The notes: generated by a model from the sequence alone, not told the origin. A DNA stretch of 64,000 nt from Chrysogorgia sp. JL179-B06 (GCA_035772405.1 JAYKKM010000439.1:7451501-7515500); one strand, 5' to 3'; shown: positions 12,392 through 25,546, counted from the first letter of the stretch. Made by a program: numbers and translations.

Positions 12392-12413
12392 GGGAATACC
12401 CCGTGTCGTAGAC
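12296..12413 (+). rRNA. 5S ribosomal RNA, copy 26
   Basis: Next gene +486; no hairpin insertion; GGTACGTT variant. Confidence 0.97.
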
Positions 12414-12781
12414 TCCATTTTTATGCCAGCTTCACCGGCGCCCGCGTGCGTACTTTCGTCGATCCTTTCTCACGCTTATACTGGCCGAATAGCAATCGTC
12501 CCGCTATCGCTTCTCGGCCTTTTTTGTGGACTTGTGCCAAAAGGTCGAGAAGCGATAGCGCGACATCTACGGACTTTAAAAATTGCCCAGTGCACATTAA
12601 ACATGTCTACTTAGACGTAAAACAAGTTGTCTTCTTTTTGGTGTGGCGGTACGTTGGATGCCGTTCAAATTTTCAAACGTATCCCATAATACATTGCGGT
12701 CATCGAATCTAAATTATTTGATGGATCGAAAAACGCAATTAATCGAATCGCTACATAACCTCGTAATTTACACCAACAAAT

Positions 12782-12842
12782 GTCTACGACCATACCATCG
12801 GGAAAGCACCGGTTCTCGTCTGATCACCGAAGTTAAGCCCGA

Positions 12843-12877
<35 letters not shown>

Positions 12878-12899
12878 GGGAATACCCCGTGTCGTAGAC
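12782..12899 (+). rRNA. 5S ribosomal RNA, copy 27
   Basis: Next gene +486; no hairpin insertion. Confidence 0.97.
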
Positions 12900-13267
12900 T
12901 CCATTTTTATGCCAGCTTCACCGGCGCCCGCGTGCGTACTTTCGTCGATCCTTTCTCACGCTTATACTGGCCGAATAGCAATCGTCCCGCTATCGCTTCT
13001 CGGCCTTTTTTGTGGACTTGTGCCAAAAGGTCGAGAAGCGATAGCGCGACATCTACGGACTTTAAAAATTGCCCAGTGCACATTAAACATGTCTACTTAG
13101 ACGTAAAACAAGTTGTCTTCTTTTTGGTGTGGCGGTATGTTGGATGCCGTTCAAATTTTCAAACGTATCCCATAATACATTGCGGTCATCGAATCTAAAT
13201 TATTTGATGGATCGAAAAACGCAATTAATCGAATCGCTACATAACCTCGTAATTTACACCAACAAAT

Positions 13268-13328
13268 GTCTACGACCATACCATCGGGAAAGCACCGGTT
13301 CTCGTCTGATCACCGAAGTTAAGCCCGA

Positions 13329-13363
<35 letters not shown>

Positions 13364-13385
13364 GGGAATACCCCGTGTCGTAGAC
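13268..13385 (+). rRNA. 5S ribosomal RNA, copy 28
   Basis: Next gene +489; class TTA. Confidence 0.97.
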
Positions 13386-13756
13386 TCCATTTTTATGCCA
13401 GCTTCACCGGCGCCCGCGTGCGTACTTTCGTCGATCCTTTCTCACGCTTATACTGGCCGAATAGCAATCGTCCCGCTATCGCTTCTCGGCCTTTTTTGTG
13501 GACTTGTGCCAAAAGGTCGAGAATTAGCGATAGCGCGACATCTACGGACTTTAAAAATTGCCCAGTGCACATTAAACATGTCTACTTAGACGTAAAACAA
13601 GTTGTCTTCTTTTTGGTGTGGCGGTATGTTGGATGCCGTTCAAATTTTCAAACGTATCCCATAATACATTGCGGTCATCGAATCTAAATTATTTGATGGA
13701 TCGAAAAACGCAATTAATCGAATCGCTACATAACCTCGTAATTTACACCAACAAAT

Positions 13757-13817
13757 GTCTACGACCATACCATCGGGAAAGCACCGGTTCTCGTCTGATC
13801 ACCGAAGTTAAGCCCGA

Positions 13818-13852
<35 letters not shown>

Positions 13853-13874
13853 GGGAATACCCCGTGTCGTAGAC
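13757..13874 (+). rRNA. 5S ribosomal RNA, copy 29
   Basis: Next gene +489; class TTA. Confidence 0.97.
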
Positions 13875-14245
13875 TCCATTTTTATGCCAGCTTCACCGGC
13901 GCCCGCGTGCGTACTTTCGTCGATCCTTTCTCACGCTTATACTGGCCGAATAGCAATCGTCCCGCTATCGCTTCTCGGCCTTTTTTGTGGACTTGTGCCA
14001 AAAGGTCGAGAATTAGCGATAGCGCGACATCTACGGACTTTAAAAATTGCCCAGTGCACATTAAACATGTCTACTTAGACGTAAAACAAGTTGTCTTCTT
14101 TTTGGTGTGGCGGTATGTTGGATGCCGTTCAAATTTTCAAACGTATCCCATAATACATTGCGGTCATCGAATCTAAATTATTTGATGGATCGAAAAACGC
14201 AATTAATCGAATCGCTACATAACCTCGTAATTTACACCAACAAAT

Positions 14246-14306
14246 GTCTACGACCATACCATCGGGAAAGCACCGGTTCTCGTCTGATCACCGAAGTTAA
14301 GCCCGA

Positions 14307-14341
<35 letters not shown>

Positions 14342-14363
14342 GGGAATACCCCGTGTCGTAGAC
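14246..14363 (+). rRNA. 5S ribosomal RNA, copy 30
   Basis: Next gene +489; class TTA. Confidence 0.97.
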
Positions 14364-14734
14364 TCCATTTTTATGCCAGCTTCACCGGCGCCCGCGTGCG
14401 TACTTTCGTCGATCCTTTCTCACGCTTATACTGGCCGAATAGCAATCGTCCCGCTATCGCTTCTCGGCCTTTTTTGTGGACTTGTGCCAAAAGGTCGAGA
14501 ATTAGCGATAGCGCGACATCTACGGACTTTAAAAATTGCCCAGTGCACATTAAACATGTCTACTTAGACGTAAAACAAGTTGTCTTCTTTTTGGTGTGGC
14601 GGTATGTTGGATGCCGTTCAAATTTTCAAACGTATCCCATAATACATTGCGGTCATCGAATCTAAATTATTTGATGGATCGAAAAACGCAATTAATCGAA
14701 TCGCTACATAACCTCGTAATTTACACCAACAAAT

Positions 14735-14795
14735 GTCTACGACCATACCATCGGGAAAGCACCGGTTCTCGTCTGATCACCGAAGTTAAGCCCGA

Positions 14796-14830
<35 letters not shown>

Positions 14831-14852
14831 GGGAATACCCCGTGTCGTAGAC
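14735..14852 (+). rRNA. 5S ribosomal RNA, copy 31
   Basis: Next gene +489; class TTA; last GGTACGTT variant in the array. Confidence 0.97.
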
Positions 14853-15223
14853 TCCATTTTTATGCCAGCTTCACCGGCGCCCGCGTGCGTACTTTCGTCG
14901 ATCCTTTCTCACGCTTATACTGGCCGAATAGCAATCGTCCCGCTATCGCTTCTCGGCCTTTTTTGTGGACTTGTGCCAAAAGGTCGAGAATTAGCGATAG
15001 CGCGACATCTACGGACTTTAAAAATTGCCCAGTGCACATTAAACATGTCTACTTAGACGTAAAACAAGTTGTCTTCTTTTTGGTGTGGCGGTACGTTGGA
15101 TGCCGTTCAAATTTTCAAACGTATCCCATAATACATTGCGGTCATCGAATCTAAATTATTTGATGGATCGAAAAACGCAATTAATCGAATCGCTACATAA
15201 CCTCGTAATTTACACCAACAAAT

Positions 15224-15284
15224 GTCTACGACCATACCATCGGGAAAGCACCGGTTCTCGTCTGATCACCGAAGTTAAGCCCGA

Positions 15285-15319
<35 letters not shown>

Positions 15320-15341
15320 GGGAATACCCCGTGTCGTAGAC
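15224..15341 (+). rRNA. 5S ribosomal RNA, copy 32
   Basis: Next gene +489; class TTA. Confidence 0.97.
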
Positions 15342-15712
15342 TCCATTTTTATGCCAGCTTCACCGGCGCCCGCGTGCGTACTTTCGTCGATCCTTTCTCA
15401 CGCTTATACTGGCCGAATAGCAATCGTCCCGCTATCGCTTCTCGGCCTTTTTTGTGGACTTGTGCCAAAAGGTCGAGAATTAGCGATAGCGCGACATCTA
15501 CGGACTTTAAAAATTGCCCAGTGCACATTAAACATGTCTACTTAGACGTAAAACAAGTTGTCTTCTTTTTGGTGTGGCGGTATGTTGGATGCCGTTCAAA
15601 TTTTCAAACGTATCCCATAATACATTGCGGTCATCGAATCTAAATTATTTGATGGATCGAAAAACGCAATTAATCGAATCGCTACATAACCTCGTAATTT
15701 ACACCAACAAAT

Positions 15713-15773
15713 GTCTACGACCATACCATCGGGAAAGCACCGGTTCTCGTCTGATCACCGAAGTTAAGCCCGA

Positions 15774-15808
<35 letters not shown>

Positions 15809-15830
15809 GGGAATACCCCGTGTCGTAGAC
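15713..15830 (+). rRNA. 5S ribosomal RNA, copy 33
   Basis: Next gene +486; no hairpin insertion; start of the region dominated by 486-bp units. Confidence 0.97.
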
Positions 15831-15918
15831 TCCATTTTTATGCCAGCTTCACCGGCGCCCGCGTGCGTACTTTCGTCGATCCTTTCTCACGCTTATACTG
15901 GCCGAATAGCAATCGTCC

Positions 15919-15977
15919 CGCTATCGCTTCTCGGCCTTTTTTGTGGACTTGTGCCAAAAGGTCGAGAAGCGATAGCG
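15919..15977. repeat. U2-like inverted repeat, uninterrupted class (representative)
   Basis: This is the form in 486-bp units. Without the TTA insertion the arms pair over about 20 bp with a single G-T wobble. The edge version at 38314-38360 restores that G-C pair but introduces another mismatch. Confidence 0.75.
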
Positions 15978-16198
15978 CGACATCTACGGACTTTAAAAAT
16001 TGCCCAGTGCACATTAAACATGTCTACTTAGACGTAAAACAAGTTGTCTTCTTTTTGGTGTGGCGGTATGTTGGATGCCGTTCAAATTTTCAAACGTATC
16101 CCATAATACATTGCGGTCATCGAATCTAAATTATTTGATGGATCGAAAAACGCAATTAATCGAATCGCTACATAACCTCGTAATTTACACCAACAAAT

Positions 16199-16259
16199 GT
16201 CTACGACCATACCATCGGGAAAGCACCGGTTCTCGTCTGATCACCGAAGTTAAGCCCGA

Positions 16260-16294
<35 letters not shown>

Positions 16295-16316
16295 GGGAAT
16301 ACCCCGTGTCGTAGAC
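16199..16316 (+). rRNA. 5S ribosomal RNA, copy 34
   Basis: Next gene +486; no insertion. Confidence 0.97.
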
Positions 16317-16684
16317 TCCATTTTTATGCCAGCTTCACCGGCGCCCGCGTGCGTACTTTCGTCGATCCTTTCTCACGCTTATACTGGCCGAATAGCAATC
16401 GTCCCGCTATCGCTTCTCGGCCTTTTTTGTGGACTTGTGCCAAAAGGTCGAGAAGCGATAGCGCGACATCTACGGACTTTAAAAATTGCCCAGTGCACAT
16501 TAAACATGTCTACTTAGACGTAAAACAAGTTGTCTTCTTTTTGGTGTGGCGGTATGTTGGATGCCGTTCAAATTTTCAAACGTATCCCATAATACATTGC
16601 GGTCATCGAATCTAAATTATTTGATGGATCGAAAAACGCAATTAATCGAATCGCTACATAACCTCGTAATTTACACCAACAAAT

Positions 16685-16745
16685 GTCTACGACCATACCA
16701 TCGGGAAAGCACCGGTTCTCGTCTGATCACCGAAGTTAAGCCCGA

Positions 16746-16780
<35 letters not shown>

Positions 16781-16802
16781 GGGAATACCCCGTGTCGTAG
16801 AC
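16685..16802 (+). rRNA. 5S ribosomal RNA, copy 35
   Basis: Next gene +486; no insertion. Confidence 0.97.
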
Positions 16803-17170
16803 TCCATTTTTATGCCAGCTTCACCGGCGCCCGCGTGCGTACTTTCGTCGATCCTTTCTCACGCTTATACTGGCCGAATAGCAATCGTCCCGCTATCGCT
16901 TCTCGGCCTTTTTTGTGGACTTGTGCCAAAAGGTCGAGAAGCGATAGCGCGACATCTACGGACTTTAAAAATTGCCCAGTGCACATTAAACATGTCTACT
17001 TAGACGTAAAACAAGTTGTCTTCTTTTTGGTGTGGCGGTATGTTGGATGCCGTTCAAATTTTCAAACGTATCCCATAATACATTGCGGTCATCGAATCTA
17101 AATTATTTGATGGATCGAAAAACGCAATTAATCGAATCGCTACATAACCTCGTAATTTACACCAACAAAT

Positions 17171-17231
17171 GTCTACGACCATACCATCGGGAAAGCACCG
17201 GTTCTCGTCTGATCACCGAAGTTAAGCCCGA

Positions 17232-17266
<35 letters not shown>

Positions 17267-17288
17267 GGGAATACCCCGTGTCGTAGAC
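17171..17288 (+). rRNA. 5S ribosomal RNA, copy 36
   Basis: Next gene +488; class TA. Confidence 0.97.
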
Positions 17289-17658
17289 TCCATTTTTATG
17301 CCAGCTTCACCGGCGCCCGCGTGCGTACTTTCGTCGATCCTTTCTCACGCTTATACTGGCCGAATAGCAATCGTCCCGCTATCGCTTCTCGGCCTTTTTT
17401 GTGGACTTGTGCCAAAAGGTCGAGAATAGCGATAGCGCGACATCTACGGACTTTAAAAATTGCCCAGTGCACATTAAACATGTCTACTTAGACGTAAAAC
17501 AAGTTGTCTTCTTTTTGGTGTGGCGGTATGTTGGATGCCGTTCAAATTTTCAAACGTATCCCATAATACATTGCGGTCATCGAATCTAAATTATTTGATG
17601 GATCGAAAAACGCAATTAATCGAATCGCTACATAACCTCGTAATTTACACCAACAAAT

Positions 17659-17719
17659 GTCTACGACCATACCATCGGGAAAGCACCGGTTCTCGTCTGA
17701 TCACCGAAGTTAAGCCCGA

Positions 17720-17754
<35 letters not shown>

Positions 17755-17776
17755 GGGAATACCCCGTGTCGTAGAC
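17659..17776 (+). rRNA. 5S ribosomal RNA, copy 37
   Basis: Next gene +488; class A plus one extra A in the upstream-spacer homopolymer near 18095. Confidence 0.97.
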
Positions 17777-18146
17777 TCCATTTTTATGCCAGCTTCACCG
17801 GCGCCCGCGTGCGTACTTTCGTCGATCCTTTCTCACGCTTATACTGGCCGAATAGCAATCGTCCCGCTATCGCTTCTCGGCCTTTTTTGTGGACTTGTGC
17901 CAAAAGGTCGAGAAAGCGATAGCGCGACATCTACGGACTTTAAAAATTGCCCAGTGCACATTAAACATGTCTACTTAGACGTAAAACAAGTTGTCTTCTT
18001 TTTGGTGTGGCGGTATGTTGGATGCCGTTCAAATTTTCAAACGTATCCCATAATACATTGCGGTCATCGAATCTAAATTATTTGATGGATCGAAAAAACG
18101 CAATTAATCGAATCGCTACATAACCTCGTAATTTACACCAACAAAT

Positions 18147-18207
18147 GTCTACGACCATACCATCGGGAAAGCACCGGTTCTCGTCTGATCACCGAAGTTA
18201 AGCCCGA

Positions 18208-18242
<35 letters not shown>

Positions 18243-18264
18243 GGGAATACCCCGTGTCGTAGAC
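18147..18264 (+). rRNA. 5S ribosomal RNA, copy 38
   Basis: Next gene +487; class A. Confidence 0.97.
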
Positions 18265-18633
18265 TCCATTTTTATGCCAGCTTCACCGGCGCCCGCGTGC
18301 GTACTTTCGTCGATCCTTTCTCACGCTTATACTGGCCGAATAGCAATCGTCCCGCTATCGCTTCTCGGCCTTTTTTGTGGACTTGTGCCAAAAGGTCGAG
18401 AAAGCGATAGCGCGACATCTACGGACTTTAAAAATTGCCCAGTGCACATTAAACATGTCTACTTAGACGTAAAACAAGTTGTCTTCTTTTTGGTGTGGCG
18501 GTATGTTGGATGCCGTTCAAATTTTCAAACGTATCCCATAATACATTGCGGTCATCGAATCTAAATTATTTGATGGATCGAAAAACGCAATTAATCGAAT
18601 CGCTACATAACCTCGTAATTTACACCAACAAAT

Positions 18634-18694
18634 GTCTACGACCATACCATCGGGAAAGCACCGGTTCTCGTCTGATCACCGAAGTTAAGCCCGA

Positions 18695-18729
<35 letters not shown>

Positions 18730-18751
18730 GGGAATACCCCGTGTCGTAGAC
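18634..18751 (+). rRNA. 5S ribosomal RNA, copy 39
   Basis: Next gene +486; no insertion; start of the alternating block. Confidence 0.97.
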
Positions 18752-19119
18752 TCCATTTTTATGCCAGCTTCACCGGCGCCCGCGTGCGTACTTTCGTCGA
18801 TCCTTTCTCACGCTTATACTGGCCGAATAGCAATCGTCCCGCTATCGCTTCTCGGCCTTTTTTGTGGACTTGTGCCAAAAGGTCGAGAAGCGATAGCGCG
18901 ACATCTACGGACTTTAAAAATTGCCCAGTGCACATTAAACATGTCTACTTAGACGTAAAACAAGTTGTCTTCTTTTTGGTGTGGCGGTATGTTGGATGCC
19001 GTTCAAATTTTCAAACGTATCCCATAATACATTGCGGTCATCGAATCTAAATTATTTGATGGATCGAAAAACGCAATTAATCGAATCGCTACATAACCTC
19101 GTAATTTACACCAACAAAT

Positions 19120-19180
19120 GTCTACGACCATACCATCGGGAAAGCACCGGTTCTCGTCTGATCACCGAAGTTAAGCCCGA

Positions 19181-19215
<35 letters not shown>

Positions 19216-19237
19216 GGGAATACCCCGTGTCGTAGAC
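19120..19237 (+). rRNA. 5S ribosomal RNA, copy 40
   Basis: Next gene +488; class TA. Confidence 0.97.
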
Positions 19238-19607
19238 TCCATTTTTATGCCAGCTTCACCGGCGCCCGCGTGCGTACTTTCGTCGATCCTTTCTCACGCT
19301 TATACTGGCCGAATAGCAATCGTCCCGCTATCGCTTCTCGGCCTTTTTTGTGGACTTGTGCCAAAAGGTCGAGAATAGCGATAGCGCGACATCTACGGAC
19401 TTTAAAAATTGCCCAGTGCACATTAAACATGTCTACTTAGACGTAAAACAAGTTGTCTTCTTTTTGGTGTGGCGGTATGTTGGATGCCGTTCAAATTTTC
19501 AAACGTATCCCATAATACATTGCGGTCATCGAATCTAAATTATTTGATGGATCGAAAAACGCAATTAATCGAATCGCTACATAACCTCGTAATTTACACC
19601 AACAAAT

Positions 19608-19668
19608 GTCTACGACCATACCATCGGGAAAGCACCGGTTCTCGTCTGATCACCGAAGTTAAGCCCGA

Positions 19669-19703
<35 letters not shown>

Positions 19704-19725
19704 GGGAATACCCCGTGTCGTAGAC
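19608..19725 (+). rRNA. 5S ribosomal RNA, copy 41
   Basis: Next gene +486; no insertion. Confidence 0.97.
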
Positions 19726-20093
19726 TCCATTTTTATGCCAGCTTCACCGGCGCCCGCGTGCGTACTTTCGTCGATCCTTTCTCACGCTTATACTGGCCGA
19801 ATAGCAATCGTCCCGCTATCGCTTCTCGGCCTTTTTTGTGGACTTGTGCCAAAAGGTCGAGAAGCGATAGCGCGACATCTACGGACTTTAAAAATTGCCC
19901 AGTGCACATTAAACATGTCTACTTAGACGTAAAACAAGTTGTCTTCTTTTTGGTGTGGCGGTATGTTGGATGCCGTTCAAATTTTCAAACGTATCCCATA
20001 ATACATTGCGGTCATCGAATCTAAATTATTTGATGGATCGAAAAACGCAATTAATCGAATCGCTACATAACCTCGTAATTTACACCAACAAAT

Positions 20094-20154
20094 GTCTACG
20101 ACCATACCATCGGGAAAGCACCGGTTCTCGTCTGATCACCGAAGTTAAGCCCGA

Positions 20155-20189
<35 letters not shown>

Positions 20190-20211
20190 GGGAATACCCC
20201 GTGTCGTAGAC
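20094..20211 (+). rRNA. 5S ribosomal RNA, copy 42
   Basis: Next gene +488; class TA. Confidence 0.97.
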
Positions 20212-20581
20212 TCCATTTTTATGCCAGCTTCACCGGCGCCCGCGTGCGTACTTTCGTCGATCCTTTCTCACGCTTATACTGGCCGAATAGCAATCGTCCC
20301 GCTATCGCTTCTCGGCCTTTTTTGTGGACTTGTGCCAAAAGGTCGAGAATAGCGATAGCGCGACATCTACGGACTTTAAAAATTGCCCAGTGCACATTAA
20401 ACATGTCTACTTAGACGTAAAACAAGTTGTCTTCTTTTTGGTGTGGCGGTATGTTGGATGCCGTTCAAATTTTCAAACGTATCCCATAATACATTGCGGT
20501 CATCGAATCTAAATTATTTGATGGATCGAAAAACGCAATTAATCGAATCGCTACATAACCTCGTAATTTACACCAACAAAT

Positions 20582-20642
20582 GTCTACGACCATACCATCG
20601 GGAAAGCACCGGTTCTCGTCTGATCACCGAAGTTAAGCCCGA

Positions 20643-20677
<35 letters not shown>

Positions 20678-20699
20678 GGGAATACCCCGTGTCGTAGAC
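20582..20699 (+). rRNA. 5S ribosomal RNA, copy 43
   Basis: Next gene +486; no insertion. Confidence 0.97.
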
Positions 20700-21067
20700 T
20701 CCATTTTTATGCCAGCTTCACCGGCGCCCGCGTGCGTACTTTCGTCGATCCTTTCTCACGCTTATACTGGCCGAATAGCAATCGTCCCGCTATCGCTTCT
20801 CGGCCTTTTTTGTGGACTTGTGCCAAAAGGTCGAGAAGCGATAGCGCGACATCTACGGACTTTAAAAATTGCCCAGTGCACATTAAACATGTCTACTTAG
20901 ACGTAAAACAAGTTGTCTTCTTTTTGGTGTGGCGGTATGTTGGATGCCGTTCAAATTTTCAAACGTATCCCATAATACATTGCGGTCATCGAATCTAAAT
21001 TATTTGATGGATCGAAAAACGCAATTAATCGAATCGCTACATAACCTCGTAATTTACACCAACAAAT

Positions 21068-21128
21068 GTCTACGACCATACCATCGGGAAAGCACCGGTT
21101 CTCGTCTGATCACCGAAGTTAAGCCCGA

Positions 21129-21163
<35 letters not shown>

Positions 21164-21185
21164 GGGAATACCCCGTGTCGTAGAC
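21068..21185 (+). rRNA. 5S ribosomal RNA, copy 44
   Basis: Next gene +487; class A. Confidence 0.97.
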
Positions 21186-21554
21186 TCCATTTTTATGCCA
21201 GCTTCACCGGCGCCCGCGTGCGTACTTTCGTCGATCCTTTCTCACGCTTATACTGGCCGAATAGCAATCGTCCCGCTATCGCTTCTCGGCCTTTTTTGTG
21301 GACTTGTGCCAAAAGGTCGAGAAAGCGATAGCGCGACATCTACGGACTTTAAAAATTGCCCAGTGCACATTAAACATGTCTACTTAGACGTAAAACAAGT
21401 TGTCTTCTTTTTGGTGTGGCGGTATGTTGGATGCCGTTCAAATTTTCAAACGTATCCCATAATACATTGCGGTCATCGAATCTAAATTATTTGATGGATC
21501 GAAAAACGCAATTAATCGAATCGCTACATAACCTCGTAATTTACACCAACAAAT

Positions 21555-21615
21555 GTCTACGACCATACCATCGGGAAAGCACCGGTTCTCGTCTGATCAC
21601 CGAAGTTAAGCCCGA

Positions 21616-21650
<35 letters not shown>

Positions 21651-21672
21651 GGGAATACCCCGTGTCGTAGAC
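21555..21672 (+). rRNA. 5S ribosomal RNA, copy 45
   Basis: Next gene +486; no insertion. Confidence 0.97.
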
Positions 21673-22040
21673 TCCATTTTTATGCCAGCTTCACCGGCGC
21701 CCGCGTGCGTACTTTCGTCGATCCTTTCTCACGCTTATACTGGCCGAATAGCAATCGTCCCGCTATCGCTTCTCGGCCTTTTTTGTGGACTTGTGCCAAA
21801 AGGTCGAGAAGCGATAGCGCGACATCTACGGACTTTAAAAATTGCCCAGTGCACATTAAACATGTCTACTTAGACGTAAAACAAGTTGTCTTCTTTTTGG
21901 TGTGGCGGTATGTTGGATGCCGTTCAAATTTTCAAACGTATCCCATAATACATTGCGGTCATCGAATCTAAATTATTTGATGGATCGAAAAACGCAATTA
22001 ATCGAATCGCTACATAACCTCGTAATTTACACCAACAAAT

Positions 22041-22101
22041 GTCTACGACCATACCATCGGGAAAGCACCGGTTCTCGTCTGATCACCGAAGTTAAGCCCG
22101 A

Positions 22102-22136
<35 letters not shown>

Positions 22137-22158
22137 GGGAATACCCCGTGTCGTAGAC
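22041..22158 (+). rRNA. 5S ribosomal RNA, copy 46
   Basis: Next gene +489; class TTA. Confidence 0.97.
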
Positions 22159-22529
22159 TCCATTTTTATGCCAGCTTCACCGGCGCCCGCGTGCGTACTT
22201 TCGTCGATCCTTTCTCACGCTTATACTGGCCGAATAGCAATCGTCCCGCTATCGCTTCTCGGCCTTTTTTGTGGACTTGTGCCAAAAGGTCGAGAATTAG
22301 CGATAGCGCGACATCTACGGACTTTAAAAATTGCCCAGTGCACATTAAACATGTCTACTTAGACGTAAAACAAGTTGTCTTCTTTTTGGTGTGGCGGTAT
22401 GTTGGATGCCGTTCAAATTTTCAAACGTATCCCATAATACATTGCGGTCATCGAATCTAAATTATTTGATGGATCGAAAAACGCAATTAATCGAATCGCT
22501 ACATAACCTCGTAATTTACACCAACAAAT

Positions 22530-22590
22530 GTCTACGACCATACCATCGGGAAAGCACCGGTTCTCGTCTGATCACCGAAGTTAAGCCCGA

Positions 22591-22625
<35 letters not shown>

Positions 22626-22647
22626 GGGAATACCCCGTGTCGTAGAC
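22530..22647 (+). rRNA. 5S ribosomal RNA, copy 47
   Basis: Next gene +486; no insertion. Confidence 0.97.
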
Positions 22648-23015
22648 TCCATTTTTATGCCAGCTTCACCGGCGCCCGCGTGCGTACTTTCGTCGATCCT
22701 TTCTCACGCTTATACTGGCCGAATAGCAATCGTCCCGCTATCGCTTCTCGGCCTTTTTTGTGGACTTGTGCCAAAAGGTCGAGAAGCGATAGCGCGACAT
22801 CTACGGACTTTAAAAATTGCCCAGTGCACATTAAACATGTCTACTTAGACGTAAAACAAGTTGTCTTCTTTTTGGTGTGGCGGTATGTTGGATGCCGTTC
22901 AAATTTTCAAACGTATCCCATAATACATTGCGGTCATCGAATCTAAATTATTTGATGGATCGAAAAACGCAATTAATCGAATCGCTACATAACCTCGTAA
23001 TTTACACCAACAAAT

Positions 23016-23076
23016 GTCTACGACCATACCATCGGGAAAGCACCGGTTCTCGTCTGATCACCGAAGTTAAGCCCGA

Positions 23077-23111
<35 letters not shown>

Positions 23112-23133
23112 GGGAATACCCCGTGTCGTAGAC
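23016..23133 (+). rRNA. 5S ribosomal RNA, copy 48
   Basis: Next gene +489; class TTA. Confidence 0.97.
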
Positions 23134-23504
23134 TCCATTTTTATGCCAGCTTCACCGGCGCCCGCGTGCGTACTTTCGTCGATCCTTTCTCACGCTTATA
23201 CTGGCCGAATAGCAATCGTCCCGCTATCGCTTCTCGGCCTTTTTTGTGGACTTGTGCCAAAAGGTCGAGAATTAGCGATAGCGCGACATCTACGGACTTT
23301 AAAAATTGCCCAGTGCACATTAAACATGTCTACTTAGACGTAAAACAAGTTGTCTTCTTTTTGGTGTGGCGGTATGTTGGATGCCGTTCAAATTTTCAAA
23401 CGTATCCCATAATACATTGCGGTCATCGAATCTAAATTATTTGATGGATCGAAAAACGCAATTAATCGAATCGCTACATAACCTCGTAATTTACACCAAC
23501 AAAT

Positions 23505-23565
23505 GTCTACGACCATACCATCGGGAAAGCACCGGTTCTCGTCTGATCACCGAAGTTAAGCCCGA

Positions 23566-23600
<35 letters not shown>

Positions 23601-23622
23601 GGGAATACCCCGTGTCGTAGAC
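23505..23622 (+). rRNA. 5S ribosomal RNA, copy 49
   Basis: Next gene +486; no insertion. Confidence 0.97.
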
Positions 23623-23990
23623 TCCATTTTTATGCCAGCTTCACCGGCGCCCGCGTGCGTACTTTCGTCGATCCTTTCTCACGCTTATACTGGCCGAATA
23701 GCAATCGTCCCGCTATCGCTTCTCGGCCTTTTTTGTGGACTTGTGCCAAAAGGTCGAGAAGCGATAGCGCGACATCTACGGACTTTAAAAATTGCCCAGT
23801 GCACATTAAACATGTCTACTTAGACGTAAAACAAGTTGTCTTCTTTTTGGTGTGGCGGTATGTTGGATGCCGTTCAAATTTTCAAACGTATCCCATAATA
23901 CATTGCGGTCATCGAATCTAAATTATTTGATGGATCGAAAAACGCAATTAATCGAATCGCTACATAACCTCGTAATTTACACCAACAAAT

Positions 23991-24051
23991 GTCTACGACC
24001 ATACCATCGGGAAAGCACCGGTTCTCGTCTGATCACCGAAGTTAAGCCCGA

Positions 24052-24086
<35 letters not shown>

Positions 24087-24108
24087 GGGAATACCCCGTG
24101 TCGTAGAC
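23991..24108 (+). rRNA. 5S ribosomal RNA, copy 50
   Basis: Next gene +487; class A. Confidence 0.97.
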
Positions 24109-24477
24109 TCCATTTTTATGCCAGCTTCACCGGCGCCCGCGTGCGTACTTTCGTCGATCCTTTCTCACGCTTATACTGGCCGAATAGCAATCGTCCCGCT
24201 ATCGCTTCTCGGCCTTTTTTGTGGACTTGTGCCAAAAGGTCGAGAAAGCGATAGCGCGACATCTACGGACTTTAAAAATTGCCCAGTGCACATTAAACAT
24301 GTCTACTTAGACGTAAAACAAGTTGTCTTCTTTTTGGTGTGGCGGTATGTTGGATGCCGTTCAAATTTTCAAACGTATCCCATAATACATTGCGGTCATC
24401 GAATCTAAATTATTTGATGGATCGAAAAACGCAATTAATCGAATCGCTACATAACCTCGTAATTTACACCAACAAAT

Positions 24478-24538
24478 GTCTACGACCATACCATCGGGAA
24501 AGCACCGGTTCTCGTCTGATCACCGAAGTTAAGCCCGA

Positions 24539-24573
<35 letters not shown>

Positions 24574-24595
24574 GGGAATACCCCGTGTCGTAGAC
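24478..24595 (+). rRNA. 5S ribosomal RNA, copy 51
   Basis: Next gene +486; no insertion. Confidence 0.97.
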
Positions 24596-24963
24596 TCCAT
24601 TTTTATGCCAGCTTCACCGGCGCCCGCGTGCGTACTTTCGTCGATCCTTTCTCACGCTTATACTGGCCGAATAGCAATCGTCCCGCTATCGCTTCTCGGC
24701 CTTTTTTGTGGACTTGTGCCAAAAGGTCGAGAAGCGATAGCGCGACATCTACGGACTTTAAAAATTGCCCAGTGCACATTAAACATGTCTACTTAGACGT
24801 AAAACAAGTTGTCTTCTTTTTGGTGTGGCGGTATGTTGGATGCCGTTCAAATTTTCAAACGTATCCCATAATACATTGCGGTCATCGAATCTAAATTATT
24901 TGATGGATCGAAAAACGCAATTAATCGAATCGCTACATAACCTCGTAATTTACACCAACAAAT

Positions 24964-25024
24964 GTCTACGACCATACCATCGGGAAAGCACCGGTTCTCG
25001 TCTGATCACCGAAGTTAAGCCCGA

Positions 25025-25059
<35 letters not shown>

Positions 25060-25081
25060 GGGAATACCCCGTGTCGTAGAC
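24964..25081 (+). rRNA. 5S ribosomal RNA, copy 52
   Basis: Next gene +487; class A. Confidence 0.97.
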
Positions 25082-25450
25082 TCCATTTTTATGCCAGCTT
25101 CACCGGCGCCCGCGTGCGTACTTTCGTCGATCCTTTCTCACGCTTATACTGGCCGAATAGCAATCGTCCCGCTATCGCTTCTCGGCCTTTTTTGTGGACT
25201 TGTGCCAAAAGGTCGAGAAAGCGATAGCGCGACATCTACGGACTTTAAAAATTGCCCAGTGCACATTAAACATGTCTACTTAGACGTAAAACAAGTTGTC
25301 TTCTTTTTGGTGTGGCGGTATGTTGGATGCCGTTCAAATTTTCAAACGTATCCCATAATACATTGCGGTCATCGAATCTAAATTATTTGATGGATCGAAA
25401 AACGCAATTAATCGAATCGCTACATAACCTCGTAATTTACACCAACAAAT

Positions 25451-25511
25451 GTCTACGACCATACCATCGGGAAAGCACCGGTTCTCGTCTGATCACCGAA
25501 GTTAAGCCCGA

Positions 25512-25546
<35 letters not shown>

